Shown here piece after piece: positions 35,401 to 44,815 of a DNA stretch of 64,000 nucleotides (its first letter is position 1; every line of letters starts with the position of its first letter). Below the pieces are notes generated by a model, which worked only from the letters and a program-made list of their open reading frames with translations, did not search any database and had not been told where the DNA came from. Position numbers and translations under genes: made by a program. The DNA comes from Siphonodentalium dalli (taxonomy: Eukaryota > Mollusca > Scaphopoda > Gadilida > Siphonodentaliidae): NCBI GenBank assembly GCA_032622095.1, contig CP136067.1, positions 131,505,990 to 131,569,989 on the forward strand, in the 5' to 3' direction.

Positions 35401-36353
35401 AGTCACTTGAACAATTATATCTTCTTAACTGTCATATGTATATGGGAATAGCAATCAGGGCATTCACAAAATGAGCTAGCAAAAAGAGATACATAGAAGA
35501 AGCATTAAGCGTATATTTATCATTCTATGCAAACTGAGAGACCCCGAACCGTCAGAGGATTACATATATATTATAACAAAATTGAGTCTGTTCCATTCAA
35601 TACAGTTTCCATAAAAAAGTTACAATTTGTCAAGAGATATGGAAGGCCTGTTCAAATTCAAAAATAGTCGCCACAGTGTGCAGTCAAATATAGTTTCTTC
35701 TGATATACAAGAAAATGCAGTTAGTAGCATAAGACTTTTCAGGATCCTCCCAATACTGCACATCTGACAAGGTTTTATAACAGACTCCTCGACTGACATA
35801 AACAACTCAAAATCTCGCTCTGTGCCTGGCACATGTAGCTAATATTTATGCGCATCAACATTTCGTTTAAACTGAGAATATTTAGCCAATATATAGCACC
35901 ATGAACAGAGGAGCAACTAGACATTTGTTTGGAAACATCTGTATCTTCATGGAGATAGCCAGGTGTCCTCGAGAACTTAGTCCAACCCACTAAATTGATT
36001 GATACATCTCAATATTTGAAACCCAATTATCATCTTTTATCGAACTGATGTGTTTATGATGTTCATGTATGATATTATAACGTCTAATGTATACGCAGTT
36101 GTAAATAAATACATACTTCATTATTGTTGGAACGGATTAATCGCGACAAACAGAATGACAATTGACAAGGTGAGCCACTACTTATATCCCATGACTGTAA
36201 TAATAATGTTTTATGATGCTCTTTGAATATACAATTTATGAGAAAACGTATAACACTTTTAAGCAAGAGCATTCTCTATCCCCAACAAATATCCACAGCA
36301 TACAGAAGGTTTCTCATCGCATTTACCTGGGCAACGCCGGGTAACCCTGCTAG
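32343..36353 (+). mobile_element. Probable non-autonomous Helitron, about 4 kb
   Basis: Inserted in family G between A and T. It begins TCTATATTTATATTTGCG followed by a (CTGT)n tract. It ends with the hairpin GGGCAACGCCGGGTAACCCT then GCTAG and T. A TC start, an end hairpin followed by CTAG and A|T insertion are Helitron signatures. The interior is an array of diverged units (ACCAAATTGATA, GCGCCGATTTCCACCAAA). A second (CTGT)n-led block at about 33,905 repeats the first about 1.55 kb downstream. No Rep/helicase frame is visible. A hAT element is nested at 34,578. Confidence 0.85.
34578..35281. mobile_element. hAT-like element nested in the Helitron
   Basis: The ends are CAGGGATGTGGCTAGAGGG and its complement CCCTCTAGCCACATCCCTG. 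The 8-bp direct repeat ATTGCTAT stands at 34,570-34,577 and 35,282-35,289. The left third holds about four units of a C-run plus TTGAGTCGGAATCACACC (about 34,630-34,820). The 704-bp interior has no transposase. Ends and duplication are near perfect, so it is young relative to its host element. Confidence 0.95.
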
Positions 36354-36476
36354 TATATGATAAACCACAATAGAGATGAGAGTAAAATTATTAACCAACT
36401 GCATTTCTATCGATATCAAACCGCGAGTGTCGGAACATAAGACTCAATCAAGGTTGCAGAAAATTATACTATCAGG

Positions 36477-37775
36477 CAGGGGGGGGGGGGGTCAGGAAAA
36501 AAATCACGGATACAAGGTGGAAATTTTGTGTTTTTCAGTTTTGGGGACCCACCACCCCGGGAGCGTAAGTGTTTTCCACCCAGGTCTGGGACACCCACCC
36601 GGGACCGTATGTTTTTTCCACCAGGTCTGGGACACCCACCCCCAAAATTTATGAAAATCTTGTAAATTCTACTAAATAAATAGTGGCAGGGTAAGGGTCT
36701 CTCATTGTGTCTGCACTGGAACTGAGAGAACGCTGATCAAGTACACCCACACAAAATAAACAAACAAAGCACATGGCTGAAAAATATGCCAACAAAACCA
36801 GTGACAAAACGTTTAAAAATCCAAATATTTATGGCTATAAAGATAAAATACCCACGTTAAAATATGTGCATGTGTAAAGTAAAAACACCATCAATTTGAT
36901 TAAATAAAACAGTTCCAGTCCTCTCCATGTGGGAGATCACTGGTGAGCAATAAGGAGCTCCCCTTAAAATCATTCTAGGCGAGTAGCTCTCCTACAAAAT
37001 GTCGAGGCGAGTAGTATCCCAGCAGGAGATGCCTTTAGCATCTCCCGAAGTCCTGAGGAGAGAGTACGGGAGGGGGTCAGGGGGCCTCCCCCGGAAAATT
37101 TTGAAAATTAGATGCTCTGAGATTGAATCTGGATCCTTATAATGCACTTCGACCACATGGTCACTGTATTTATCGTTTATTCGATATCTTGACTGAATCA
37201 GTTCGATTTTGAATTAATACCTCGATCTATTTTAGTAAATAGCGCATATAATAAAAGAAAACCTTCGTGTTTTGAGTGAATATCGGAATTACCTCATTCG
37301 TGGTCACAGTGAGATACTGGAATCATCAACTCGTGGCCTTTAACTCGATGATTCCAGTATCTCACTGTGACCACTCATGAGACTTCTGGTATTCACTCAA
37401 AACACGCAGGTATCCTCTATGTATAATAAGTTTAAAAAGCCATGATAAACCAGGATAAACCTGGATCAACTATGAGAAAAGATGAGAATGGATATTTTTT
37501 TCATTGCAAATTTTTTCCTCGACCAAAACCGGACCCACCCCATCGTTTCAACTGCTAAAGGTAGAAATTGTGGACAAAATATTAAAATATAGAGCCCCCC
37601 TCACTTGTATAAGTCTATAGCATACACTACTATATGAATCCGATTGTTTCAATTCATTTTGAAGCTGCAAAAATTGCATGACATCAGAAAAAAACTGCAT
37701 TCCGGGCTCGGGTACACCCACCCACCTGGTCCTTGTATCCTGTAATTTTTTTCCGACCCCCCCCCCCCCGCCCTG
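36477..37775. mobile_element. hAT-like element of 1.3 kb with G-run ends
   Basis: It interrupts family G. The left end is CAGG then a G-run and GTCAGGAAAAAAATCACGG; the right end is CTGTAATTTTTTTCCGAC then a C-run and GCCCTG. TATCAGG (36,470-36,476) is repeated as TATCAGGG after the right end; the uninterrupted copy at about 17,325 has it once. That is an 8-bp duplication with one G lost. It contains a palindrome at about 37,268-37,408. No transposase is visible. Confidence 0.88.
37268..37408. repeat. Palindrome inside the hAT-like element
   Basis: GTGTTTTGAGTGAATATC pairs with GTATTCACTCAAAACACG, and GTGGTCACAGTGAGATACTG pairs with CAGTATCTCACTGTGACCAC. The arms are about 60 bp, so a foldback MITE may have jumped into the element. 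Confidence 0.85.
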
Positions 37776-37994
37776 TATCAGGGATAATATTTGGCAAATT
37801 CTAAAAGAATTTGGCAAAAAATATTTTCATTTGGCAAAAGTTAATTTCAGTCCATCGCGGACCCTGACTAAAATAACGCGACGGATTAAAATAGCAGCGT
37901 CCCATCAACACAGCAGTCGTCAACGCTGGCAATATTTACAGAGCCGTTGATGGAGACACTTCATGTCAAATTTAATCTTCTTTTTTCATTTCAG

Positions 37995-38163
37995 CAAACT
38001 TCACTGCCCAAGAAACATCATTCACATTAACCTGTTCGTGTCATTCATCTTACGAGCTGGAGTATTCTTCCTAAAACAAATTTTATTGGTTCAAGGGGTG
38101 GGCTTGGAATCTGACATCACATACGACGGAGTCGGCAAATTAATATTCAACCCAAACGGAACG
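37995..38163 (+). CDS. Class B1 GPCR, exon 5 (ICL1, TM2, ECL1)
   Basis: After TTCATTTCAG the exon completes an Arg codon and reads KLHCPRNIIHINLFVSFILR then AGVFFLKQILLVQG and a polar loop ending FNPNGT. LHC.RN.IH..LF.SF.LRA is the strongest family signature here; the His in NIIHIN is the conserved TM2 histidine. The loop GLESDITYDGVGKLIFNPN is ECL1, ending in an NGT sequon. Phase 0 at the donor ACG|GTATGT. Confidence 0.97.
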
Positions 38164-38234
38164 GTATGTAATGTGTTCCATATTACATGGCAACCAATGT
38201 TTTCACGTCAACTGGGTCAATATTTGTGAATACC

Positions 38235-38395
38235 ATGTACCAATGCATTGTATCATATGTGCGAGACTCCGAATATGTAAGAGAATTCATTGGCTTAAAA
38301 ATATTTACATTGACCGTGTAACCCAGTGCATTGCCTTATATATGCGATGCTCCCTGTGGTATAATCACAGATATAAGAGAATGCACTGGCACATG
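38235..38395. repeat. Diverged two-hairpin MITE relative
   Basis: GTACCAATGCATTGTATCAT with ATTCATTGGCTTAAAAAT, then CAGTGCATTGCCTTATATAT with AAGAGAATGCACTGGCAC, resemble two eroded copies of the 67-base hairpin. This is an old member of the family, starting about 70 bp past the exon 5 donor. Confidence 0.7.
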
Positions 38396-38506
38396 ACCGC
38401 GAATGCTGCACTATCCCAGCTCTCGTCATGAACGGGTTGAGTTTGGTAAGGTAATGTTAATATCGATGGTCATTGAAATTTTTTCAGAAACTTAATCTTC
38501 CAGAAT

Positions 38507-38744
38507 CAAGCCTTGAAATAGTGTGTCTGTCATTTGCAGAATGAGGTCCCCAGAGGGTGAATTTAGTGATGCTACCCCGCATAGCGGGCTAGCATCACCA
38601 AATTCACCCTCTGGGGACCTCATTCTGCTTACACCTCGGCAGAATGAGGTTCCCAGAAGGTGAATTTGGTGATGCTAGCCATCACTAAATTCACCCTCTG
38701 GGGACCTCATTCTGCAAATGACAGACACACTATTTCAAGGCTTG
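38507..38744. mobile_element. MITE family D with 8-bp target duplication
   Basis: The ends are CAAGCCTTGAAATAGTG and its complement CACTATTTCAAGGCTTG-like. The direct repeat TCCAGAAT stands at 38,499-38,506 and 38,745-38,752. The interior is two adjoining palindromes built from GCAGAATGAGGTCCCCAG and GGTGAATTTAGTGATGC. An 8-bp duplication excludes TTAA or TA inserters; hAT or P-type are candidates. Confidence 0.93.
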
Positions 38745-38950
38745 TCCAGAATTGAAGCTACATCCTCAAACGTGTACAAGTACTGATGTACATGTATTTG
38801 CGGTAAAAAGGTACCATTAAAGCAATTAACGACTCATCCTCCAAAATGGCGCTTCCCAGTTTCAAAAGAATATCCACGTTATCTACCAAAGTAGATAAAA
38901 TGCATAAGTGAGTACCTCATACTGTAAATGTCAGACACACTATATTCAAG

Positions 38951-39196
38951 CCTTGAAATAGTATGTCTGTCATTTGCAGAATGAGGTCCCTAGAGGGTGA
39001 ATTTAGTTATGCTACCCGCATAGCGGGCTAGCATCACCAAATTCACCCTCTGTGAACCTCATTCTGCTGAGGTGTAAGCAGAATGAGGTCCTCAGAGGGT
39101 GAATTTGGTGATGCTAGCCCGCTATGCGGGTTAGCATCACTAAATTCACCCTCTGGGGACCTCATTCTGTAAATGACAGACACACTATTTCAAGGC
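38951..39196. mobile_element. MITE family D, copy 3
   Basis: CAAGCCTTGAAATAGTATG at the left, CACTATTTCAAGGCTTA at the right, with the same pair of internal palindromes around GCGGGCTAGCATCACC. It lies about 200 bp from the previous copy. The flanking duplication is unclear. Confidence 0.85.
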
Positions 39197-39298
39197 TTAC
39201 ATGGAACTAACAAACCAGTGAGTGTGCAAGATCACAAACTTAGCTTTCTGTTGTTTTTTTTAGGGGGGGGGGTCATAATGATTCAACTACAGTTTGAT

Positions 39299-39781
39299 TT
39301 AAAGGCCCACTTATTCGAGTCACCAATTATTTTTGTTATAATGCCTTTGATAACAATCTATGCCATAAAATACGATTTTCATACTATAATTCATCACAAT
39401 TTGGAACGTCTGTGTCTCGGAAGGTGCCCATAGAGTTATAGAAAATAGGTAAAATCATAAAATCATTTTCCCCGTTATGGCTCCCAGAATGCACCGTAAT
39501 TCAAACTATAGTTTATTTTCAATAGAAGGTGAATAACTCTTATCTAAATATATAGAGTTATTTCCCCTTCCATTGAAAATAATAAGACTTTGTGCAGAAA
39601 ATTCAGCACAGGACAGACATCCGTTTCTCAACAAAAAAAACATGTTCACCTGTGTTCAGTTTATTACATCGAATAAGTTGAAAATACAATGTTTTGGAGC
39701 TTCCTCTTTCAAATGATATATAATATGGCATATATTTTATACAATATGATCTGGGGATTCGAAAATTAAATGTGGCTTTAA
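39299..39781. mobile_element. MITE family I, copy 3
   Basis: TTAA then AGGCCCACTTATTCGAG at the left, AAATGTGGCT then TTAA at the right. It is in the opposite orientation to copy 4 in its interior (TGCCATAAAATACGATTTTC and so on). Confidence 0.85.
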
Positions 39782-40004
39782 TTTGGTTTTTATAAATATT
39801 TTAGGTGTTTAATAATAAAAGCAGACGAGATAGAAAAAACATATAATACAAGAGCAGAATGGTTCATATAGATTGGAGGGAAATGTTCCCAAAATAAGTA
39901 AAAAAAAACGTTTGTTCAACATTATCTGAACACTTATAAGGGAAAAATTCGTCGATGAGAATGTAATAAAGATATGGTTAACTCTTCTGCAAGGGTATGG
40001 TTCT

Positions 40005-40108
40005 CTATTCCGAAGGTTCGCTATTCCGAAGGTTCATTGTTCCGAAGGTTCCCTATTCCGAAGGTTCATTATTCCGAAGGTTCGCTATTCCGAAGGTTTT
40101 CTATTCTG
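40005..40108. repeat. 16-bp tandem array
   Basis: About six to seven copies of CTATTCCGAAGGTTCG. The same unit in reverse orientation forms the array at 41,267-41,377. Confidence 0.92.
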
Positions 40109-40390
40109 GGCGTATTTAACCAGAAATGTATCAAAATGTGCACCCCCACACAAACACACGCGAGGAATGAAAAATACTATTATGCTAGTATTCACATATA
40201 GTACATTTATACAACCCGTTCTAATTGCCAGAGTGTCCCAGATGTCGGTTATTAATAGCAAGAAGACAGTATCAATTTATCGTTTATTATGGACAGTTGA
40301 AAACACGATGATTGTATGACTGAAATAAACTACAGGTAAGAGATACAGTCTGTCCGAACTGGCAATCTGTATTTGAAAGAAACATCAAAA

Positions 40391-40854
40391 TTAAAGGCCC
40401 ACTTAATTTTCGAACCCCCAGATCACATATATAAAATATATGCCATATTGTATTATCAACTTATCCGGTGTAATAAACTGTGAACATGTTTTTGCTGAGT
40501 TACCGACGTGTTTTTGTGCTTAAGTTTCATCTGGTTTTGTTGTGCAAAGTATATTATTTTCAATGGAGGGGGAATAACTCTATATTTTAAAGATTGAGTT
40601 AGTCCATTGAAAATACATTTTAGTTTGAATTATGTTGCATTCTGGGAGCCATTACGGGGGGGGTCTTTTTATGATATCATATATATATATATATGTATTC
40701 TATTTCTCTATGGGCATCTTCTGAGACACAGACGTTTCACATGGTGATGAATTATAGTACTTTAATCATATTTTATGGCATAGATTGTTATTAAACCGTA
40801 TATGAAGGCACTATACAAAATAATCGGTGACACGAAAATTAAGTGGACCTTTAA
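40391..40854. mobile_element. MITE family I, copy 4 (clean copy)
   Basis: TTAA then AGGCCCACTTAATTTTCGA; at the right CGAAAATTAAGTGGACCT then TTAA. It is the best reference for the family. A seven-base G run and an AT microsatellite (about 40,679-40,695) lie inside. Confidence 0.92.
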
Positions 40855-41266
40855 AGTCAATACAAAGTCACAATTGCAGTTAGGTTCAACCCATACCCGT
40901 CTATTCAGCGATACAGCTACGCAGTATGTTATGGCGCTCCAGTATTCATTACGCGTTATAGCCCCACTGTTATAATCCGTCTTTATCTGGCGTATTCATA
41001 CCTCTAAGATTATTGGTATATAACATAGTACGTGGTGGCATTAAATCGTATGGAAACGTAGCAATTATGTGGGCTGCGCGACGTGAATACGTATTGAGAA
41101 ATAAAGTCATACGTAATGACATTCAATATCAAGGAAACCAGCGAAAACCAAAACAAAATCACATTTATTGTTTTAATGTTTTAAGTTATTTCCTTCACAA
41201 AAGAGTCTTCGTGATAAGGAACCCTCTCAATACTTTAGAATATAGAATTAACCTTTAAAATAACAA

Positions 41267-41377
41267 AACCTTCGGAATAGCGAACCTTCGGAATAGTGAA
41301 CATTCGGAGTAGCGAACCTTCGGAATAGAGAACCTTCGGAATAGTGAACCTTCGGAATAGCGAACTTTCGGAATAGA
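41267..41377. repeat. 16-bp tandem array, inverted partner
   Basis: Seven or so copies of CCTTCGGAATAGCGAA variants, the reverse complement of the unit at 40,005-40,108. Confidence 0.92.
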
Positions 41378-41456
41378 GACATGTCCACCTTCTGCAAGTA
41401 TCATTCATATGAACTTTGTTGTCTACATATTTTGGTTCTCGGAACCGGTGACGTGA

Positions 41457-41795
41457 ACCCTGAATGAGGTCCATAGAGGGTGGATGTTGTGTCGTTAGCC
41501 CAACATGCCTAATTCTGCTATGCGAGACCTTGAATCAGATTGAAATTCCCCAGTTGAGGTTGGTGATACTCGCACATCAGTCACATCGATTGTGCATATT
41601 GTCTTCTGCAAATTAGGGGATATAGAAACTGAACAGAAGTGAGAAAGTGAAAACAATGTTAATTTGAGACTATATACACTTCCCAGAAGATGAGGCCTAA
41701 GATGTGTGAGGTCCCCAGAGGGTGAATTTGGTGACGCTTGCCTGCTGAGTGGGATATCGTCACTAAATTCCCCATCTGTGGACCTCTTTGATTCC
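41457..41795. repeat. Family D fragments
   Basis: AATGAGGTCCATAGAGGGTG starts one eroded unit near 41,463. A second (GTGAGGTCCCCAGAGGGTGA, about 41,708-41,792) keeps the palindrome around GTGACGCTTGCCTGC. The ends are lost. Confidence 0.65.
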
Positions 41796-41926
41796 CACTT
41801 GACTGACTCCGCTGTGACAAAAAATACTATTCAGATTCGGAGGTCGGACAATCGCGAAAACAGTGAACAAATATAATTTGAGCGGTGACAATAATTATTA
41901 TGTCTCTCTTTATACATTCATTTCAG

Positions 41927-42083
41927 CATTGGGAATGTAAGACACTGGTATCTGTTTATAACTACGTCCATACAGCGAATTATGTCTGGATTATGGTGGA
42001 AGGTCTCTATCTACAAATGTTGCTGTCAGTGACAGTCTTCTCGGAAAAATCGGGCCTCAAGTGGTACATTTTATTCGGATGGA
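41927..42083 (+). CDS. Class B1 GPCR, exon 6 (TM3, ICL2, start of TM4)
   Basis: After CATTTCAG the exon reads HWECKTLVSVYNYVHTANY then VWIMVEGLYLQMLL and SVTVFSEKSGLKWYILFGW, with one base over (phase 1) at GGATGGA|GTGAGT. WEC carries the TM3 cysteine that pairs with ECL2. VEGLYL is the class B TM3 hallmark, and FGW opens TM4. If intron 6 were retained, the frame would run into MITE sequence and stop at 42,191. Confidence 0.98.
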
Positions 42084-42096
42084 GTGAGTTTTCTCC

Positions 42097-43092
42097 TTTA
42101 TTTACCCCTTCCATGTTGCGAAAACCCTGTGCCAATGCATTCTCTTATATATGCGAGTCGACCATAGGTCGCCTCGCATATATAAGAAAATGAATTGGCC
42201 TAACATATTTTATATAATTTTTTATAATTGTTAAAGCATGTAAGAAAAAATGGAAAAAAAATACATTAAAATTGCTAAAGAATGTAAGAAATAATAATAA
42301 AAAAGAAACATTTTGTTAAAGAATGTTAGACAAAATGATGAAAATTGATAAAGAATGTAAGAAAAAATTATCAAAACTGATAAAAAATTGTTAAAGAATG
42401 TAAGAAAAAATGATAAAATTATTAAATAATATAAGAAGAAAGGATAAAAATTGTATAGAATGTAAGAACAAAATATAAAAAAAACAGCCACAGCTTTCTT
42501 TTATATATGCGATTCTCCCATAGGGAGCCTCGCATATATAAGATAATATGTACATTTTGTTCGGATGGTGTGAGTATTCCCCTTTGCTTAACACTTCCAT
42601 GACTGGAGCTTCCTGAAATGTTGCGAAAACCCTGTGCCAATGCATTCTCTTATATATGCGAGTCGACCATAGGTCGCCTCGCATATATAAGAGAATGCAT
42701 TGGCCTGACAGATCTTATATTATGTTTTATAATTGTTAAAGACTATAAGAAAAAAATGGAAAAAAATGATATAAAAATTGCTAAAGAATGTAAGAAATAA
42801 TAATAAAAAAGATAAATTTTGTTAAAGAATGTTAGAAAAAATGATGAAAATTGATAAAGAATGTAAGAACAAATTATCAAAACGGATAAAAAATTATTAA
42901 AGAATGTAAGAAAAAATGATAAAATTATTAAAGAATATAAGAAAAAAGGATAAAAATTGTATAGAATGTAAGAACAAAATATAAAAAAAACAGCCACAGC
43001 TTTCTTTTATATATGCGATTCTCCCATAGGGAGCCTCGCATATATAAGAGAATATGTAGCTATCTCCCCATTGTTTATAGGTAAAGTATTTT
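42097..43092. mobile_element. MITE family C, tandemly duplicated pair
   Basis: Two units about 505 bp apart. Each has GCGAAAACCCTGTGCCAATG, a hairpin (about 42,132-42,198 and 42,637-42,703), an AT-rich spacer of TTAAAGAATGTAAG copies, and a variant hairpin with GCGATTCTCCCATAGGGAGC (about 42,503-42,543 and 43,010-43,050). The first unit starts about 14 bp after the exon 6 donor. Between the units lies a copy of the exon 6 end plus donor. Confidence 0.88.
42549..42600 (+). repeat. Duplicate of the exon 6 end and its splice donor
   Basis: TACATTTTGTTCGGATGGTG then TGAGTATTCCCCTTTGCTTA mirrors 42,065-42,100 (TACATTTTATTCGGATGGAG then TGAGTTTTCTCCTTTATTTA). It includes 19 exon bases and GTGAGT at 42,570-42,575. 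It has no acceptor of its own, so I do not call it an exon. Confidence 0.85.
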
Positions 43093-43107
43093 CCATTTCT
43101 TAACCCT

Positions 43108-43207
43108 TCCATGCAAATAATGAGGTCACCAGAGGGTGAATGTAGTGACGCTATCCCGCTTAGCGAGCTAGAATCACCAAATTCACCCTCTGGGGACCTC
43201 GTTCGGC
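43108..43207. repeat. MITE family D fragment
   Basis: The palindrome AATGAGGTCACCAGAGGGTG paired with CACCCTCTGGGGACCTCGTT around CCCGCTTAGCGAGC. Outer ends absent. Confidence 0.8.
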
Positions 43208-43412
43208 ATGGCATCATCTGATATGGGTGATATAGACAGATCGACGTTCCGAAATGGTGAATAATGTGATGTACGCCCATTGGGAATCTCAATTACGCAA
43301 TGTGTTGTCTTCAAATTCGGGAAATAGAGAAACTAAAACAAAAAAGAAATAGAATCTATGTGAAGTTTCTATAGAAATTTGATAATAAAGAAACTTTCCA
43401 GAGAAGATGAGG

Positions 43413-43530
43413 CCTAAGCAGAATGAGGTCCCCAGAGGGTAGATTTAGTTATGCTAGCCCGCCGTGCGGGATAGTGTCACTAAATTCACCCTATGGGGAC
43501 CTCATTCTGCAAATGACAGTCACACTAAAC
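43413..43530. repeat. MITE family D fragment
   Basis: GCAGAATGAGGTCCCCAGAG and its complement around GCCCGCCGTGCGGG, followed by the outer part GCAAATGACAGTCACACTA. Confidence 0.8.
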
Positions 43531-43667
43531 TTAGACTTGATGTCTGTGTTATTTATTTGATGTTACAAAGTTCCCCGTCATTTAATCAAAAATTTCTGGT
43601 GTTTTGAATGGGTTGAATGTGTTATCAACGAGAGTAGCCAGAGTAAAGATTCATGGCGCGGTCTATG

Positions 43668-43790
43668 TTTAACCCTTCCATGACTTGAGCTCACTGAAAC
43701 TTTGCGAAAACCCTGTGCCACACCATTCTCTTATATATGCGATTCTCCCATATGGAGCCTCGCATATATACGAGAATACATTGGCCGAAC
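43668..43790. mobile_element. MITE family C, short copy
   Basis: TTAACCCTTCCATGACTTG opens the unit, then GCGAAAACCCTGTGCC and a variant hairpin (about 43,725-43,784) with GATTCTCCCATATGGAGC in the centre. It shows best how family C starts. The right end is unclear. Confidence 0.75.
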
Positions 43791-44169
43791 AATATGCCTG
43801 AAATATGTAGCTATATCTCCTTTGTTTAAAATAAAAGTTCTGAATCGAGGCATTTCAACCATTACATGTCTATCGGTATCAATATATCTAACGTCACAAG
43901 TTATTGATCTTTATTTATTGACGTAATTGGAGGCACTGGTGTTATTAGGTATACTGATTGTATAATCTATATTGTGTATATCAATTGTTGGTATTTATCT
44001 TCCATTTAAAATTTAATGAACATATGAAAAAAGGAGTTTGATACATCCAACAATTAATTTATAATGGCGGGAGTGGTAAAATCGTACATGTGCACTTTTG
44101 CGAATATTCGGAAGGTAATGAAAAACGTTACGTAAAACGATAATATGGTGTTTAAAATATGCTACAAAA

Positions 44170-44262
44170 ATCTCCATACTTCTTGGTAATCTCCATACTT
44201 CTTGGTAATCTCCATACTTCTTGGTAATCTCCATACTTCTTGGTAATCTCCATACTTCTTCG
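44170..44262. repeat. 19-bp tandem repeat
   Basis: About five copies of TCTCCATACTTCTTGGTAA in intron 6. Confidence 0.92.
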
Positions 44263-44335
44263 CATTACGTATCACCCACGATTCTCCGTATTGCGGTAGT
44301 TTCATCATATTTTTCTAACCGTTGGATGTCACTAT

Positions 44336-44734
44336 TTAACCATTTACCCAACAAACCGGCCAAAAACGGCCAAATAAAGCTTCAACAGCCTAAAATATCT
44401 TCGGTCTGTCTCAATAGAACCATACAAATATGGATATCATTGGAACCGGCTCCTTGACCACATTGTGATAGTTACAGTTATGCCCTGTTTCAATGCATTC
44501 TCTTATATATGCGAGTCGACCATAGGTCGCCTCGCATATATAAGAGAATGCATTGGCCTAACAAAAATCTTTATTAACACTTTTTACCATTTTGTCTTAC
44601 ATTCTTTAACAATTTTATAATTTTTAATGTGTTAAGCCAATGCATTCTCTTATATATGCGAGGCGACCTATGGTCGACTCGCATATATAAGAGAATGCAT
44701 TGGCACAGGGCCGTTCTGTTGGATAAAGGGTTAA
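44336..44734 (+). mobile_element. MITE family A, copy 8, ending 20 bp before exon 7
   Basis: TTAA flanks; left end CCATTTACCCAACAAACC, right end TGTTGGATAAAGGG. Hairpins at about 44,492-44,558 and 44,637-44,703. Only ATCTAATTATTTTCTTTCAG separates it from exon 7, so the branch point of intron 6 must lie in that short run or inside the MITE. Confidence 0.93.
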
Positions 44735-44754
44735 ATCTAATTATTTTCTTTCAG

Positions 44755-44815
44755 GTTGGCCGCTACTCTTCGTTATTCCTTGGGTCATCGTTCGATCAAC
44801 TCTGGAAGATATATA
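44755..44815 (+). CDS. Class B1 GPCR, exon 7 (TM4 to ECL2)
   Basis: After TTCTTTCAG the 61-nt exon completes a Ser codon and reads WPLLFVIPWVIVRSTLEDI with two bases over (phase 2) at GATATATA|GTAAGT. PLLFVIPW..V matches TM4 of glucagon- and PTH-type receptors. It joins exon 8 as EDIYCW, the conserved ECL2 cysteine-tryptophan. Reading past the donor gives two stops at once (TAG TAA). The exon is boxed in by a MITE 20 bp upstream and a splice-donor array directly downstream. Confidence 0.96.

Larger units (their letters stand above)
31967..37845. mobile_element. Repeat family G, copy 2, split by two insertions
   Basis: The left part (31,967 to about 32,341) matches 16,862-17,225. The middle part (about 36,371-36,476) matches 17,228-17,330, and the right part (37,776-37,845) matches 17,331-17,405. 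The gaps are filled by a Helitron-like element and a hAT-like element. Reading the three parts together restores the layout of copy 1. Confidence 0.9.
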
